Assembly: GCF_004210375.1 (NCBI RefSeq)
Contig: NC_134833.1
Location: 17,849,396 to 17,913,395 of the forward strand
Direction of reading: 5' to 3'
Origin: Tachypleus tridentatus
Lineage: Eukaryota; Arthropoda; Merostomata; Xiphosura; Limulidae
DNA: 64,000 nucleotides
This document shows, piece after piece, positions 11,706-24,442 of the stretch (position 1 is the first letter of the stretch; each line of letters starts with the position of its first letter). The notes below the pieces were generated by a model that worked only from the letters and a program-made list of their open reading frames with translations, ran no database searches and was not told the DNA's origin. Made by a program: the position numbers and the translations under genes.

Positions 11706-12740
11706 ACTTACAGATGCTTGAGGAGAGTGACAGGTGAGTCGGTTTGGTGTCTGGAGTGAGACACAATAAGATATGTTTGAAAAGTCGTATTGTAAGCGTT
11801 TTAAAAAACGTGTCATAAAAACTCAAATTTCCAAAGATAAAGACGAGAGAAAGAGATGTTGAATTGAAAGAGTGAGAGAAAGAGACTGAAGAAAATAAAT
11901 AAATAATAGTCTGACAACAGTTAAAAGATGAAGGAACAAATATCAGAAACTTGAAAGTTACGAACCCAGAAGCGTGACCAAAAATTGAAAAAAGGCCTTT
12001 GAGGAACATCAAAAATGAAGGAACAAGTCCCGCCAAAAATCTGACTAACAAATCACAAAACAAGTCAAGATAAACTAAACTTATGTTTCACGCGATTTTG
12101 TATGATTTCAATAAGATTATTTTAGAATTCAACAAAAAGAAACCACAAATAAAAAAGAGTACTATAATCTAACCTTTCTGGTAAACTGTCTAATCTGTTA
12201 CTTTCACATTAGGAACTGAGATGACTTTTTAAGTGAAGGTGTTTTATCTAAGTGTACTCATTGTTTTAATAAGAGCTATAAAATTTAAATCTTTGGATTT
12301 ATTCCACATTAGAAAGAAAGGAAATAAGTGAGGAAAACTGTGAACAAATAAAATTAGTCATAACACACATACAAGGAGACCTGAAACACTTCATGACAGC
12401 CCCAGAGGAGACCTCCGTTTGAGGTAAGGTAGGGTGTACTGGTCTTTCAAAGATATTTATCTCGTAAGATATTTGAAAATACTCAGGAGTACAACATCTT
12501 AAAAATAGTAACTTTAAGACAGTTTCAAGTAAGAACTGTTGTTGCTGTGCAATAAATTTCCTTCTATTTTATATGTCAGAAGGTAGAAATGTTATATTCT
12601 ACTTCACCTAAAACCTGTAATTTTCTTATCTGGAACCAAAACGTGACATCTCAGACTGATCAACTTACATATATCACAAAGTTTAGTCTTGTGTTTATCC
12701 ACTTTTGAGAAGTTTGGTATGATTGGTGTTAGCTGATCTC
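11706..12740. other. no gene recognised
   Basis: A purine-rich plus strand (11720-12060) leaves a long open frame on the minus strand, with no conserved motif. I read it as compositional. Confidence 0.5.
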
Positions 12741-12833
12741 AAAGCTACACAATTTGTGCTTTGCCCACCACGGGTATGGTATCGAAATGATAAGTCTACA
12801 GACATACCCGCTGTGCCACTGAGAAGTGATGTT
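12741..12833 (-). repeat. SINE-B copy
   Basis: CAAAGCTACACAATTTGTGC tail hairpin, GCCCACCACGGGTATGGTAT and the head side CATACCCGCTGTGCCACTG. Confidence 0.75.
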
Positions 12834-13109
12834 CGAAACAAAAAATACGTAGCCAACAGTAACACTTTTGGAACTCAAAATTTTCTGAAAAATTCTTTAT
12901 TAAGTGTTGGCTGTGCAGCTTGTCTTCATTCCACATGTTAGTTTCTTTATAGAATAAAGATCACTTTTGTTTTTCGTTTTTGTCCACTTACTTCCAGGAG
13001 ATGTTTTTGTTTGTTATTTGTACTAAGTTATTACTTTTTTGCATTAAATGTAAAATATTAAGATAACATCGGACTTATCCAAAAACTAAGGTGGGGGCTG
13101 TTGTTGTTT

Positions 13110-13228
13110 TAAATTAAGCATAAAGCTACTCAATGGGCTATCTGTGCTCTGCCCACCACAGGTATCGAAACCCGATTTTTAGCATTGTAAATCCGCAGAC
13201 ATACCGCTGAGCCACTGGGGGGCTATTA
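13110..13228 (-). repeat. SINE-B copy
   Basis: Complete: TTAAGCATAAAGCTACTC, GGGCTATCTGTGCTCTGCCC, B box GGTATCGAAACCCG and the A-box side CATACCGCTGAGCCACTGGG. Confidence 0.85.
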
Positions 13229-13548
13229 TAGCTCATTTGATAAAACTTTCCACATATAGTGCTCAGGCCACTACTTTCCTGATGGGTACTTACTGGGAGG
13301 GGGGCCTCTTTTGATAGCTCGTAGAAAAACAAATTAATAAACTACATGCAGTATGAATCACATATTAAATTACACACGCATATATAAAGAATCTGAAACG
13401 CTTTTCTGGAAATATTTTAATGAGCAAGAAAAGTAAAAAGTAAGACCTTGTTAAAATATTTTTAAAAAACTATAAATTACATATTTTGAAATATATGTAA
13501 AAACTTAAATTACTCTTACTTTTGTTAATTACCAAACATACAAAAGCG

Positions 13549-13936
13549 GCTCTCCGATGGGACATTGGTAGGTTTATGGGCTTACACCGCTAGAATTAGG
13601 GGTCCGATTCCCCGTGGTGGAGGCCTGGCATGGCCAGGTAGGTTAAGGCATTCGACTCGTAATCTGAGGGTCGCGGGTTCGAATTTCCGTCGCACCAAAC
13701 ATGTTTGCCTTTTCAGCCGTGGGGGTATTATAATGTTACACTCAGTCCCACTTCGTTGGTAAAAGAGTAGCCCAAGAATTGGCGGTGGGTGGTGATGATT
13801 AGTTGCCTTCCCTCTAGTCTTACACTGCTAAATTAGGTACGGGTGGAGCAGATAGCCCTCGTGTAGCTCTGCGCCAAAATATAAAAACAAACAGTCCCCG
13901 CAGTGGACACAGCAGGTGGGCTATTGTGGTTTAGTT
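13549..13936 (+). repeat. SINE-C copy split by a SINE-A insertion
   Basis: The SINE-C head and B box (GGGGTCCGATTCCCC) run to about 13621. Its body resumes near 13894 with GCAGTGGACACAGCAGGTGG. SINE-A (13622-13893) lies between imperfect copies of TCCCCG..GTGGA, so here SINE-C is the older element. Confidence 0.75.
13622..13893 (+). repeat. SINE-A copy nested in SINE-C
   Basis: Full-length: head GGCCTGGCATGGCCAGG, B box GCGGGTTCGAATTTC, middle GCAGATAGCCCTCGTG and a short A-rich tail. Confidence 0.9.
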
Positions 13937-14420
13937 CGAATAGAAACAAATAGCGTATAGACTAATGTGACTGAGACGGTCGTATAGGCGAGACTGTTGT
14001 TTAATAATTCCGTTTGGTTTAAATTCCTTTTCGTAAGAAGAGCGACTGGCGTTACTAATTTTGTCGGCGCCTTCGCTGCCCACATACACGAGAACCAGCT
14101 GTTTGCTCACACATTTGGCGAAACTTAGATCACGTACGTAAATGACATTTGTGCTCTTTTGTGTATAAGTGTACGTTTATTTGTGAAAGAGCGCGAGGTC
14201 GTTTATGAAGTTCCAAAGTATCTTTGTACCTGGAGTTATTTAGGCACATTAGAGAAACTCCTATGTTGTCATCAGCGTCATGAAACTGAATATCTTCCTA
14301 ATTCGTATTATAATTAGTAAGAAGTTTATCTGGGCTGATTAAAATATTTCATTTTAGACAGCTTTTTTTTTTCCACAAAAAACTATACAGTTAAATTTAA
14401 AACAAATGTTTTGTATCAAG
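13937..14420. other. no gene recognised
   Basis: Slightly more GC-rich unique sequence around 14030-14200. No coding motif found. Confidence 0.45.
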
Positions 14421-14505
14421 TTAAGCGTAAAGCTACACAATATCTATCTTTGATCTGTCCACCATGAATAAGTCCATAGAAATGCCACTGTGCTACTTGA
14501 GGGCT
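14421..14505 (-). repeat. SINE-B remnant
   Basis: TTAAGCGTAAAGCTACACAA tail and GTCCACCATGAATAAG. The head is eroded to ATGCCACTGTGCTACTTGAG. Confidence 0.55.
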
Positions 14506-15049
14506 AAAACAAATGTGATCGAATAATATGGGATTTATTGGACCCTTATATATTTTTATAGCGATCATTTTTAAAGTATAGAGATTTTTTTATTGTATTT
14601 TATAAATGTACTTATTTTCGGGGAAAAACATAGAATAATTGCCTTATGCGTCTATCTTATAAAACCTTTTTTTTTTTTTTCACTTCGAAATAGTGTTCTG
14701 CTACTATTAAGTTAACCGTTTTATTAATAAAATGAATATTTTTTAGTCCAATGCTTAACAATAATTGCCCCAAAGTTTATCACTGGATTTTCCTTTTCGA
14801 CGAGCTACAGGTACGTGTCATGAGATACCCGAAAAACTCATGTTAATTATACTTGCGAAATATGTCTATTTGATACCGGTGTTGACGTCAGTTGATCTTT
14901 GAACTCAGCATCAGAACTACTTGTTAGTTTTTTTGCTTTTCTCGAATTATTTTGTTGTGTTTTTTATTACATTAATTACTGATTATGACAACCTGTATGA
15001 AAACCTACCGTCATTCCTATCACATGCGTGGCACAAGCAGTTTGAATTA

Positions 15050-15440
15050 TAAGATACTGGTAGTGTTCCTGCCATTTGTATTATATATGTTGCTGTAACT
15101 GTAAAATTCTGCCAATATTCCTGCCACATGAACTGAACAAAGAACTGTAAGTGTAAAATTCTGCCAGTATTCCTGCCACAATAACTAAACAAGGAACTGT
15201 AGCTGTAAAACTGTGCCAATATTTTTGCCACACGAACTAAACAAGGAACTGTAGCTGTAAAACTGTGCCAATATTTTTGCCACACGAACTAAACAAGGAA
15301 CTGTAGTTGTAAAACTGCCAATATTCCTGCCACATGAACTAAACAAGGAACTGTAGTTGTAAAACTGCCAATATTCCTGCCACATGAACTAAACAAGGAA
15401 CTGTAGCTGTAAACTTGTGCCAATATTCCTGCCACATGAA
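15050..15440. repeat. 52-bp minisatellite, about 7 units
   Basis: Units share CTAAACAAGGAACTGTAG and CCAATATTCCTGCCACATGA. Landmark CTAAACAAGGAA recurs at about 15185, 15237, 15289, 15339 and 15389 (spacing 52, 52, 50, 50), with more diverged units to the left. The minus-strand open frames here are products of the periodicity. Confidence 0.9.
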
Positions 15441-17022
15441 ACAAACATGGGATTTTAACTACAAATCGTTACCTGAATTAACAGCTTTAATTAATAGAAT
15501 TATGAACAACGTCGTTTTTAAACATGGCTGTCCAGAACGAACGTAAACATAAAGTAACCATGACGACGAGACCGTTAGTATAGTTATCGCTTTATCACTG
15601 TTCTTGGAATGCTTCAAGGTTAACCCTAACGTAACAAGGTTCATTTGAATCTAGGTTTAAACGCACGTGAAAAAGAAAGGAGAGAGAGAGAAAAAAAAAC
15701 TCTACCAAACGTACATTTAATATTGATTGTATCTAAATGATATAAGATTTTTTATAGATAAATTTTGTGCACGAGACAGAAAGTCGTACAGATATCAACC
15801 ATAAATGTTTATACCCTCAATCGTATATTCTCGAAATAAAAATCTCAAGTGGATTCTAAAGTATTTCGATCACGTACTTTGTAAGATATCCCACACTTTT
15901 TCCTCTGATTTGTATAGAAAATTTTGATTATTTTCGGATTTTTGTCTTTCACATCCATGAGTATTTGAGAAACGAAAAGAAACAAATAAAACAACACCTG
16001 GAACTGTGTAATGCGGTATTAAACGTATATATACATAACAGTAGAATATTTTGTTATAACATTACGTTTTACCTTCAAATAAGAAAATTAGGCACGACAT
16101 ATTCTTATAAGCCTTCCGACTGTCAATGGTCGTAATTTTCGTTCGATCCATTATCATTATTAAAACTGAAACTTGCGGGGATTCGATGACACAATATTAT
16201 TAGATTTCTTGTTTCGATTACGTAAGACTGATAAAATGGTTTTCAGCTACAATCATAAAGAGGTGGAGCACTTCCCTTTCACTATAAAATTAATAAATCA
16301 TTTCTAACTTTAGTGTTAGCACATTACATAGATATCTTAGTCTCGTTTGGTAAAGGTAACTCTATATTTGTAATATTTAGATTTGAGAAAGGCTTAACCT
16401 CAAAGTCTATTATAAATCTCAATTAACAAAATATAGTTATATAAAAAAGATCTAAACGATGCGTGATGACTTACCTTTGATATGTTTTATTATTTGTCTT
16501 TCAAATGTACGCATTTGATTAATGTCATTATAATATTAATATTTTATTTAGTTTCAACTTTTCTCCGTCTCATCCTATAGTTCAAATTTAACGAAAACAT
16601 AATTTAGAGATGTGAGACAAAAAAAAAAAAGTTTTACTTTCATAACTTTTCAAAGGCAAAAATTAAAGAGAAAAAATTTGTTAACCTTTAATGGTGACTA
16701 TTCAGTAACTGGAGCAAATAATAGCGCACAAAAGACGAACAGGTGAAGCTAAAAACATCTGGCGAACGAAAGGCAGCCATTAAGACACGTTTTGCATCAT
16801 TAACCTACCATACAAAGCCAGCGGTACGCGGCCCCATTTTCACAAAGAAGCTTTCAGTGATCACAGAGACAATAACGGAACTAGATTCAAGACAATAGTA
16901 ACAACCAGCTGCGTAAGAGGAGTTTCACACCTATTTAAGAGCCTTATCTTTGTCGGGGTTGATAATATTTCTTTCGAGTCCAAGAAACAATTTGTTATGC
17001 CTGACAGTCGACTCAATAAAAT
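15441..17022. other. no gene recognised
   Basis: About 1.6 kb of AT-rich unique DNA with no recognisable element. Includes short A-runs (16620, 15695) only. Confidence 0.5.
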
Positions 17023-17291
17023 TGGTTTGGTTTGTTTTGAATTTCGCGCAAAGCTATACAAGGGTTATCTGCGCTAGCCGTCCCTAATTTTGCAGTGTAA
17101 GACTGGAGGGAAGGCAGCTAGTCATCACCGCCACCTCCTGGGCTACTCTTTTACCAACGAATAGTGGGATTGACTGTCACATATAACGTCCCCACGGCTG
17201 AAAGGGCGAACATGTTTGGTGTGACGGGGATTCAAACTCGCGACCCTTAGGTTACGAGTCGAGTGCCTTAACCACCTGGCCATACCGGGCC
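17023..17291 (-). repeat. SINE-A copy
   Basis: GGTTTGTTTTGAATTTCGCG tail, GCGCA/TGCGC hairpin arms, and head end CCATACCGGGCC. The sequence just beyond the head is shared with 60934-61070. Confidence 0.9.
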
Positions 17292-17427
17292 TAACGATAA
17301 AACTACCTTTCTCAAAATTAATTACGGGAATCGAAATATATTTTATTGAGGTTTAATATCACTCGAGGTTCATTGGGTGTGATTTTGATCATTCTGAACC
17401 AAATAAAGTTAAAGCATAGTATTTAAC
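17292..17427. repeat. SINE-linked block duplicated elsewhere in the window
   Basis: Runs from TAACGATAAAACTACC through ATTACGGGAATCGAAA and ATCACTCGAGGTTCATTGGG to CATAGTATTTAA. The same order follows the SINE-A head at 60933, where it is itself in two tandem copies. Confidence 0.85.
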
Positions 17428-18160
17428 CCCATCCTATTGTAGGGTCTTTTAATCTTGTAGATTTGTTTCCTATTGAATGCTGATGTTACACGAGGGTCGG
17501 AGTAATCCGAACTTGCTTCGACACCCTTCATGATCATGTATGTATCCTCATTAGCATTCAAGTGTTGTGGATATCGTCTCTGATATTCTGTGTTGATACG
17601 TCTTTCAATTAAACGAACAGTTCAGTGTATACAATCAACATATTTCACCAGTTATTGACTAACACAACATTCTTCTCATTAAAACAAACAAAAATCTTAA
17701 ATGTTAACATATTAGCTCAAAACTTGTGTAGGTTTTATAGTCTAGTAACAGGTGGCCTTATGAGATATTTATTTCTAAAACAAATATTAACATGAGAGTT
17801 ATTTAGGTCCACTTTCACCATGTGTGTAGTAACAATCACACCCATCGAATAGGTAATGTTTTGCCATTTTTCTAGAAGTAAATTAGAGAATTAAACAAGT
17901 ATCCATCTGCTCTGGTTTGTATATTTGCGTATTGGTGTATACACTTTGACGATGTACTGTGAGGGACTGTGTATGCTGCAGTAGGTATTGAATTTTACAC
18001 TGACTGTATTTTATGTAGGTGTTTAGGTGCTATATTTAACCATGCTAGGCATACATATTCTACGATTGGTCTTGTACAGTGGAACCCACTAATCAGACCA
18101 GTTTGTCTCAGTCCAAAGGGTGGTTGCTTTAGAGGGGTTCCATTGTATATCCTTCAACGA
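17428..18160. other. no gene recognised
   Basis: Unique DNA with no identified gene or repeat. Confidence 0.45.
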
Positions 18161-18412
18161 TTTGTTTTGAATTTTTGCGCAAAACTACACGAAGGTTACG
18201 TGCGCTAGCCGACTCTAATTTAGCAATGTAAGGCAGCTAGTCATCGCCACCAACTCTTGGGCTATTCTTTTACCGACGAATAGTGGGATTGAACACAATA
18301 TTATAACGCCCCCACGGCTGAAAGGGCGATCATGTTTGATGTAACGAGGTTTGAAACCGTGACCCTCAGAGATTACGAGTCGAGCGCCTTAACCAGCTGG
18401 CGATGACGGACC
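18161..18412 (-). repeat. SINE-A copy, diverged
   Basis: TTTGTTTTGAATTTTTGCGC tail. The middle is partly deleted, the B-box region is GAGGTTTGAAACCG, and the head ends GATGACGGACC. ACGATTT on both sides may be the target duplication. Confidence 0.85.
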
Positions 18413-18654
18413 TACGATTTTTTTTTTGTTTCTCAGAAACTAGTCTGATCGTTTCCATTAGACGTTCTGCTGTGCTACTCGGGGAGGGGAGCAAAGGTTA
18501 GTCAAAGAACAATTCCAGAAGAAAACAAATCACTCAGTTGTGTCTTAAAAATTGCAGTAAAGTAGGACTAGTTATTGTTAATGAATATGTATTACAAGTA
18601 TCAGGTCATGTCGTCAGGAATAAAAGGTGTTCGGTTTGTAAGGAAGTTAGCGTG

Positions 18655-18807
18655 GACCTACACGAGGGCTATCTACGCTAGCCGTCCCTAACTTAGCAGT
18701 GATAGACTAGAGAGAAGGCAGGTGTTCTTTGCCACCCACCGCCAACTCTTAGATTACTCTTTTACCAACGAATATTGGAATTGCCTATACTCCCTTGGCC
18801 ATGCTGG
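18655..18807 (-). repeat. SINE-A copy with internal deletion
   Basis: CCTACACGAGGGCTATCTAC through ACGAATATTGGAATTG, then jumps to CCTTGGCCATGCTGG. Most of the tRNA-like head is deleted. Confidence 0.75.
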
Positions 18808-20349
18808 TTTAAAAGGCGAAGATAAACAACAACTGACTATCTCTATCAGTTGACGTACCTCTATTTCTGATAAATATTTGATTGGAATAATTACAGTTTA
18901 CATTTCAGAGAAAATGTACAGAAATGATCATAAGCTGTCTGTAGTTAAACCACTTTTTAAAACATATGAAACTGAAGAAGACATGATGAAGAAGTGTACC
19001 TCTGAACACTTAGTGTTAACGTCTTCCCTTCTATGATCAAAGTTTTCCACGTCTGGTATATGGACTGCTAATGTGAACGTATTTTCGTTATTTGTTGTGA
19101 CCCCAAGAAATCATTCCTGGTGAGTTTGATATAACGTCTAACTCATTTTATATCGAAGTTATGAAGTGCATGAACATGGTATAAAGAAAATATATTTAAA
19201 TGACGTAATTAAAAGCATGAACTACTGTGATACTTTAAAATTATGATATTAATGTTTGTTTGGCATGAAGCGAAAAACTGTACGATAGGCTATCTGCGCT
19301 GTCGCCGCTGTAAGCACAATTTCAGTATTATAAGCTTTAATTTCGTGGATTAAAAGAAATATCAAATGCTTTCAGTTTATTGGAAGGGACAGACAAGTTA
19401 TTTTAAACAAGTAGTATCATTTGTTTCCTATATAGTGAAGGACAATTCTAAGAATAAACTATGTTATAAAGTACTAGGAAGACAGAGGGAGCTAAAACAG
19501 CCCCTCCTTAAAAACACTGACAAATATATCAAAAACTATTTAAAAAAACAAAAACATTTTATCCGCTTTTAAGCTGAATACATTTTCCTTGTGCTCAGTT
19601 CAGGAACTTGGTTGTTTAAACCAATACATTTATTTTTACTTCTTTCTTGAACGTTTGTTTTTACGTCGTTAGGTTTTAATTCCTGGTCGTTTTCGTCACA
19701 GATACAAATCAGAAAAGGACTCTTACCTTGATTAGAGCCAATTTTTGTGTGTGTCGCTTACTTTTCTCAGTTTAATTGATAGTGAGGTCTTAAGTAGCTA
19801 ATATTAAAATTATCTATTACGTACTATCTCCGTTTTCGTGTGTATAAAATCGATCTTAAAAGCACGAGAGACTGTGTCTAATTTCAGGAGCTTACGCACG
19901 TGGATTTCTCTACATACTGATTCTAGGAGAGCAGCAGGCAGAGCCAACAAACCAATAGCGTGTTTCCAGGGTCAGCTGCTGGTACACAACCACTCTTTAA
20001 CCAGTAAACGTAAATTCTGACCGTAACGGGCAACGCTGTAGTACTCTGGTGACAAAACGACGTACTAAACAGAATCGTACTTAAAATCCTTTCATTCATC
20101 GTTAAAAGAGCATTATTATTATTTACAAATGTTGGGGATGACAAAAATTTCTTTTGAATTAAAAGAAAAAGGAATAAAAACCCGCCTCTTGAAACAGTAA
20201 CTGATGGTCAATAGTTACAAGATTAAAGTTAATTAACATTAGATTATATAGATAGTTGAAACTATATAACTTTTTCCAAGAGTGTATAGCATGTATCACA
20301 GTATTTCGGTTTCCTCTACGTCTTGCAAAATGACTTCAGACATCAGCTA
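18808..20349. other. no gene recognised
   Basis: Unique DNA. A SINE-like scrap (GGCTATCTGCGCTG) is at about 19288. Two opposite-strand open frames near 19.9-20.1 kb show no conserved motif. Confidence 0.45.
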
Positions 20350-20611
20350 GGCCCAGCATGGCCAGGTGGTTAAGGCACTCGACTCGTAATCCGAGGGTCG
20401 CGAGTTCGAATCTCTACCACACCAAACTAGCTCGCCCTTTCAGCCGTGATGGCGTTATAATGTGACGCTCAATCCCACTATTCGTTATTAAAAGATTAGC
20501 CCAAGAGTTGGCGGTGATGACTAGCTGCCTTCCCTCTTCCACTGCAAAATTTAGGACGGATAGCGCAGATAGTTCTCGTGTAGCCATGTGCAAAATTCAA
20601 AAGAAACAAAC
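20350..20611 (+). repeat. SINE-A copy with clean target duplication
   Basis: Head GGCCCAGCATGGCCAGGTGG and a tail AAAAGAAACAAAC. TSD ACATCAGCTA at 20340-20349 and 20612-20621. Confidence 0.9.
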
Positions 20612-20647
20612 ACATCAGCTAACTTGATTCGTTTTACTTCTAACCCT

Positions 20648-20765
20648 CCCTTCTAGTGGAACAGCGGTAAGCCCGCGGAATTATAGTGCTAAAAACTTGA
20701 TTTCGATATCCGTGAAAAGCACACTATAAATAGCCCTTTTGTGTAGCTTTCTATATAACTACAAA
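20648..20765 (+). repeat. SINE-B copy
   Basis: TAGTGGAACAGCGGTAAGCC A box, TTGATTTCGATATCCG B-box region and AAAGCACACTATAAATAGCC body. Confidence 0.7.
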
Positions 20766-20832
20766 CAATCAGCCAATAATTACCACAAGAAAAGTTCACA
20801 AGCCCAAGAAGTTTGTTGTTGTTGTTTTTTCG

Positions 20833-20938
20833 TTTAACAGATAATTTACGCTACAAGCTATCTGCGCAGGCCCACTACAGGAATCTAGCCACAAACATTA
20901 GAGTTAGAAGCCTTAAAGCTGACCGCTGAACAACGTAG
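20833..20938 (-). repeat. SINE-B copy, degenerate
   Basis: TACAAGCTATCTGCGCAGGC and CACTACAGGAATCTAGCC, then CTGACCGCTGAACAACG at the head side. Confidence 0.5.
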
Positions 20939-21214
20939 AGAAAAAATTATTCTTGTAGGTGAAGTTATTGCACGAATCGATTACTGTTTTTCAGAAGTCG
21001 TTAAAATCACATTCTCAGTACCTGATACGAACGTCACTGACACACGAAACTATGCAGGTGATGTTACAGAATTTTGTAACTGAAAGAGAAAAAAAAAGGT
21101 CTGTGAGGAAGTAGCACGAAACGTTTATTCAGTAATTACAGTAAGGATGGAATATGAAACGATTCCATATATGGATCATAAAGTGAAATAAGGAAATGCT
21201 ATCAAATATAATTA

Positions 21215-21444
21215 GGCCCGCCATGACCAGGTGGTTAAAGGCACTCGACTCGTAATCTGAGGGTCGTGGGTTCAAATCCCGTCCCACCAAACATGCTCGC
21301 CCTCTCAGCCGTATGGGTGTTATATTGTGACGGTCAATCCCATTATTCGTTGGTAAAAGAGTAGCCCAAGAGCTACTGTTGATGACTAGCTGCCTTCCCT
21401 CTAGACTTATTAGAGATGGCTAACAGAGATAGCTCTCATGTATT
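21215..21444 (+). repeat. SINE-A copy, 3' truncated
   Basis: Head GGCCCGCCATGACCAGGTGG, B box GTGGGTTCAAATCCC. The body has deletions and ends before the A-rich tail. Confidence 0.85.
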
Positions 21445-21962
21445 GAATGTAACGTACTTCTGGTAGCAATTTTATACGTCAGTACTTTTTAGAATTTTTT
21501 TCCAATATGTTTAAGCATGTTCAGTTCGTCATTGTATCAGTTTTGTATGGAAATCATAAATAACCATCTACAAAAGATCTTAAAAACAAATGGTTCAATG
21601 AACTACTAACGAACAATAAGTGGCGATTGGAGGTTATAAAAAAACTGCAAAATAAAACAAACATATTTCAAACCACTTTTTGCAGTTTATAAGCGAACCA
21701 TTAAGTGTTCTCGCAGTTAAAATGTAACTAATTAAAGGGTATCAGAAGTGCCTTTAAGGGCACTAACATGACTTAGACGAATTAAGACATGATCCTGGTA
21801 TACAAGACGCGTTGACGTAGAGAGTACAAGATGAAGCAAGTAAGTGACTCTCAAATATCGCTACAATTTTTCACCCGTTTCTTTTTGAAAACTAGATGCT
21901 AATAAGTTTAATACCAACATTTTAAACCTACTTTAACTGGTTACCCAGAGATGAAGATGGCT

Positions 21963-22118
21963 TAACATGGTTTTGTGGTTAATGTCGTTCGTTCTACTCG
22001 CAATTTGCGGATTCGCATTCTCATCAACAAACATGCTCTTCATTATAGCCGTGGAGGAGGAAGGCCTTCCCTCTAATCTTACACTGCTAAATTAGGACCC
22101 CCTAGCGGAGATAGTCAA
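21963..22118 (+). repeat. SINE-A remnant
   Basis: GTGGTTAATGTCGTTCG (A box), AACAAACATGCTCTTC and CTTCCCTCTAATCTTACACT are recognisable. The middle is deleted. Confidence 0.65.
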
Positions 22119-22314
22119 AACTAATGTTCAGTGAAATCTGGAAATACGATGATATTTATAGATGATCATAATATCATTTACAGATGTCACAGAAGATGAA
22201 CTAATTTTATTCCGAAACTTTTGTAAATAAAACAAGTTTTGTATCTTGTCACACGACATTATCATACGGTTAGTTTTTCTACATAACCAGTCCACTGCTG
22301 GTGTTCTTCGGAAA

Positions 22315-22520
22315 TGTTTGTTTGCTTTTGAATTTCGCGCAAAGCTTCACGAGGGCTATTCGCGTTAGCCGTCCCTAATTTAGTAGTGTAAGACTAGAGG
22401 GAAGGCAGCTAGTCATCACCAACTCTTGGGCTGCTCTTTTTATCAACGAATAGTGGGATTGACCGTAACATTATAATGTCCCCATGGTTGAAAGGGCGAG
22501 CATGTTTGGAGTGATGGTGA
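22315..22520 (-). repeat. SINE-A copy, head missing
   Basis: TTTGTTTGCTTTTGAATTTC tail through GAGCATGTTTGGAGTGATG. The tRNA-like region is absent. Confidence 0.8.
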
Positions 22521-22640
22521 TCTTCAGATGTGATGCTAACTGAATTATAACAGATCTCTAACGGTTGTTGCAACATGTTTTAATTATTATCAAATGAATT
22601 TAGAACTTTCGAAATCATTTATAATAGTTATTTATGAAGC

Positions 22641-22914
22641 TTGTTTGTTTTTTGAATTTCGCACAAAGCTACTCGAGGGCTATCTGTGCTAGCCGTCCCT
22701 AATTTAGCAGTGTAAGACTAGAGGGAAGGCAGCTAGTCATCACCACCCACCGCCAACTCTTGGGCTACTCTTTTACCAACAAATAGTGGGATTGACCGTC
22801 ACATTATACACCCCCACGGCTGGGAGGGCAAGCATGTTTAGCGCGACGCGGGCGCGAACCCGCGACCCTCGGATTACGAGTCGCACGCCTTACGCGCTTG
22901 GCCATGCCAGGCCC
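22641..22914 (-). repeat. SINE-A, young subfamily
   Basis: Nearly identical to the copies at 5050 and 11187. Perfect 11-bp TSD ATTTATGAAGC at 22630-22640 and 22915-22925. Confidence 0.95.
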
Positions 22915-22925
22915 ATTTATGAAGC

Positions 22926-24442
22926 AAACAGTTTATAAACAGTTATTATTCTAAATGCAAACAGATATATTTACCAAAGAACGTAAAATATGAATATGAA
23001 ACTGGTTAATTATCTGTATATCTCATTAGTTTAATTTCTTTATAACTCTGCTAGCTTTTAAAACATTTTTAGCAATTTTTTATCACAACAAGAAATACCA
23101 TTTTATTCTACATTATTTTTTGAAAACTTTTACTCACCCATCACATAACAACGCTCCGTTTAAACGACTGGTGTGTCGGTTTTATACTAATTAAAAAAAT
23201 GTTACGAGAGTAACTTTGATTGCTAGTAGTAACAATTTTAGAAGATAGATTCTATCACTAGATGGCGTTACTTAAAACAGAACTAAAATCATTCGTGAAT
23301 TTAACATGTCAATCCACTTATGTGTTTAATTAATTCCTTAAACGCAACAAAAGCTTTAGAATTAAAAATCTGTTATATTAAAACTTACATTTTAATTACT
23401 TGTAACTGTAAAATTAATCTTAACTAAAATATTTTTCGTACGTCATAATAAACAAATATCACAATTTCAGTACAATTCCAAGAACGATCGCTCACCCACC
23501 AGTTACATAAATCAGAAAAAAAAGAAAAACTTTATCCCCACAAATAAACATTTTTACAAAAATAAACTTTGTCAATTCATGCTTCTAACAGCTGAATCCA
23601 AGCAGGTTCCTACAACGCTTAAAAGAGTTCTGTCACAATCTCTGTAATTTCATCTTAGCTTTTGATTAATGGTTTTATTTAATGTTTAAATCAAACAGTG
23701 GCGATCACTTTTGATACTACTGAAACGATTGAATCCTACTTCAAACAAGAACTGGCTTCACGCTGGTTAATTTGTTGAAGTCACCAGATGTTTTGTTCCA
23801 TAAGACATCGTGCATTCGAAAAATAAGTTCCAACGACCAGCTGAATGGATAAAATAACACTCCTCGCTCACCGATTTAGTAATACCATATTTTAAATAGC
23901 AGAACTTTTTTATAATTCAACTCGAAGCTAAAGATAAATAATGGGCAAGGTTCCTTTCATTCACTCACACATACAAAAAAGAAATTGTTAAAATTAAATA
24001 AGTCTTTACGTAACAGCAGATAAATCGATTACTTATTTGCTGTGAACCAGATGTTTATCACTTAGCCTATCCTCACTCAAAGTCAGATAAAAATAAATAT
24101 TAACTAACTAAATCATCTGATAATCTGTTGAAATTCACTTTGTGACATGCAATGAATTGTCCACATTATGATAAGTTATGTAACCGTGCCTTCCTATTAA
24201 CATAAGAATTCAGCAAACATATGTTATAATCTTTTTCTTTGCTTTAGACTTAATAAAACATACCTTCTACAAAATGAATGTGGTGTATATAAAAGAGAGA
24301 CAATAGAAATTGGTATAATCTAATCTTATAAGTAATTATTGTGTTATTGTTTACGTTGTTTTCATTGTTTAATAATTATTCTACACATTAGAAGCAGTTC
24401 TGAGACAAGTGTTCCTGTTGCACTTTCTACGGTTAGGACTCA
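22926..24442. other. 3' flank of NPRL3, nothing else recognised
   Basis: AT-rich DNA containing the likely NPRL3 3' UTR next to 24443. No further gene or repeat was identified. Confidence 0.45.
24368..24373 (-). promoter_or_regulatory. candidate NPRL3 polyadenylation signal (ATTAAA)
   Basis: ATTAAA on the minus strand about 70 nt after the NPRL3 stop. It is the common variant hexamer, but the region is AT-rich and chance occurrence is likely. No transcript evidence is available. Confidence 0.3.

Noticed and set aside
11686..12063. 125-residue minus-strand open frame
   Set aside because: Biased Phe/Ser/Leu composition opposite a purine-rich strand, no family motif, and it overlaps a SINE-C remnant.
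14983..15385. Repetitive 100- and 66-residue minus-strand proteins
   Set aside because: Translation of the 52-bp minisatellite; no sign of coding constraint, since unit lengths vary between 50 and 52.
20350..20425. tRNA gene
   Set aside because: A and B boxes are present, but this is the head of a SINE-A with TSD, like about twenty others. The anticodon-like loop (CTCGTAA) suggests descent from tRNA-Thr(CGT), not a functional gene.
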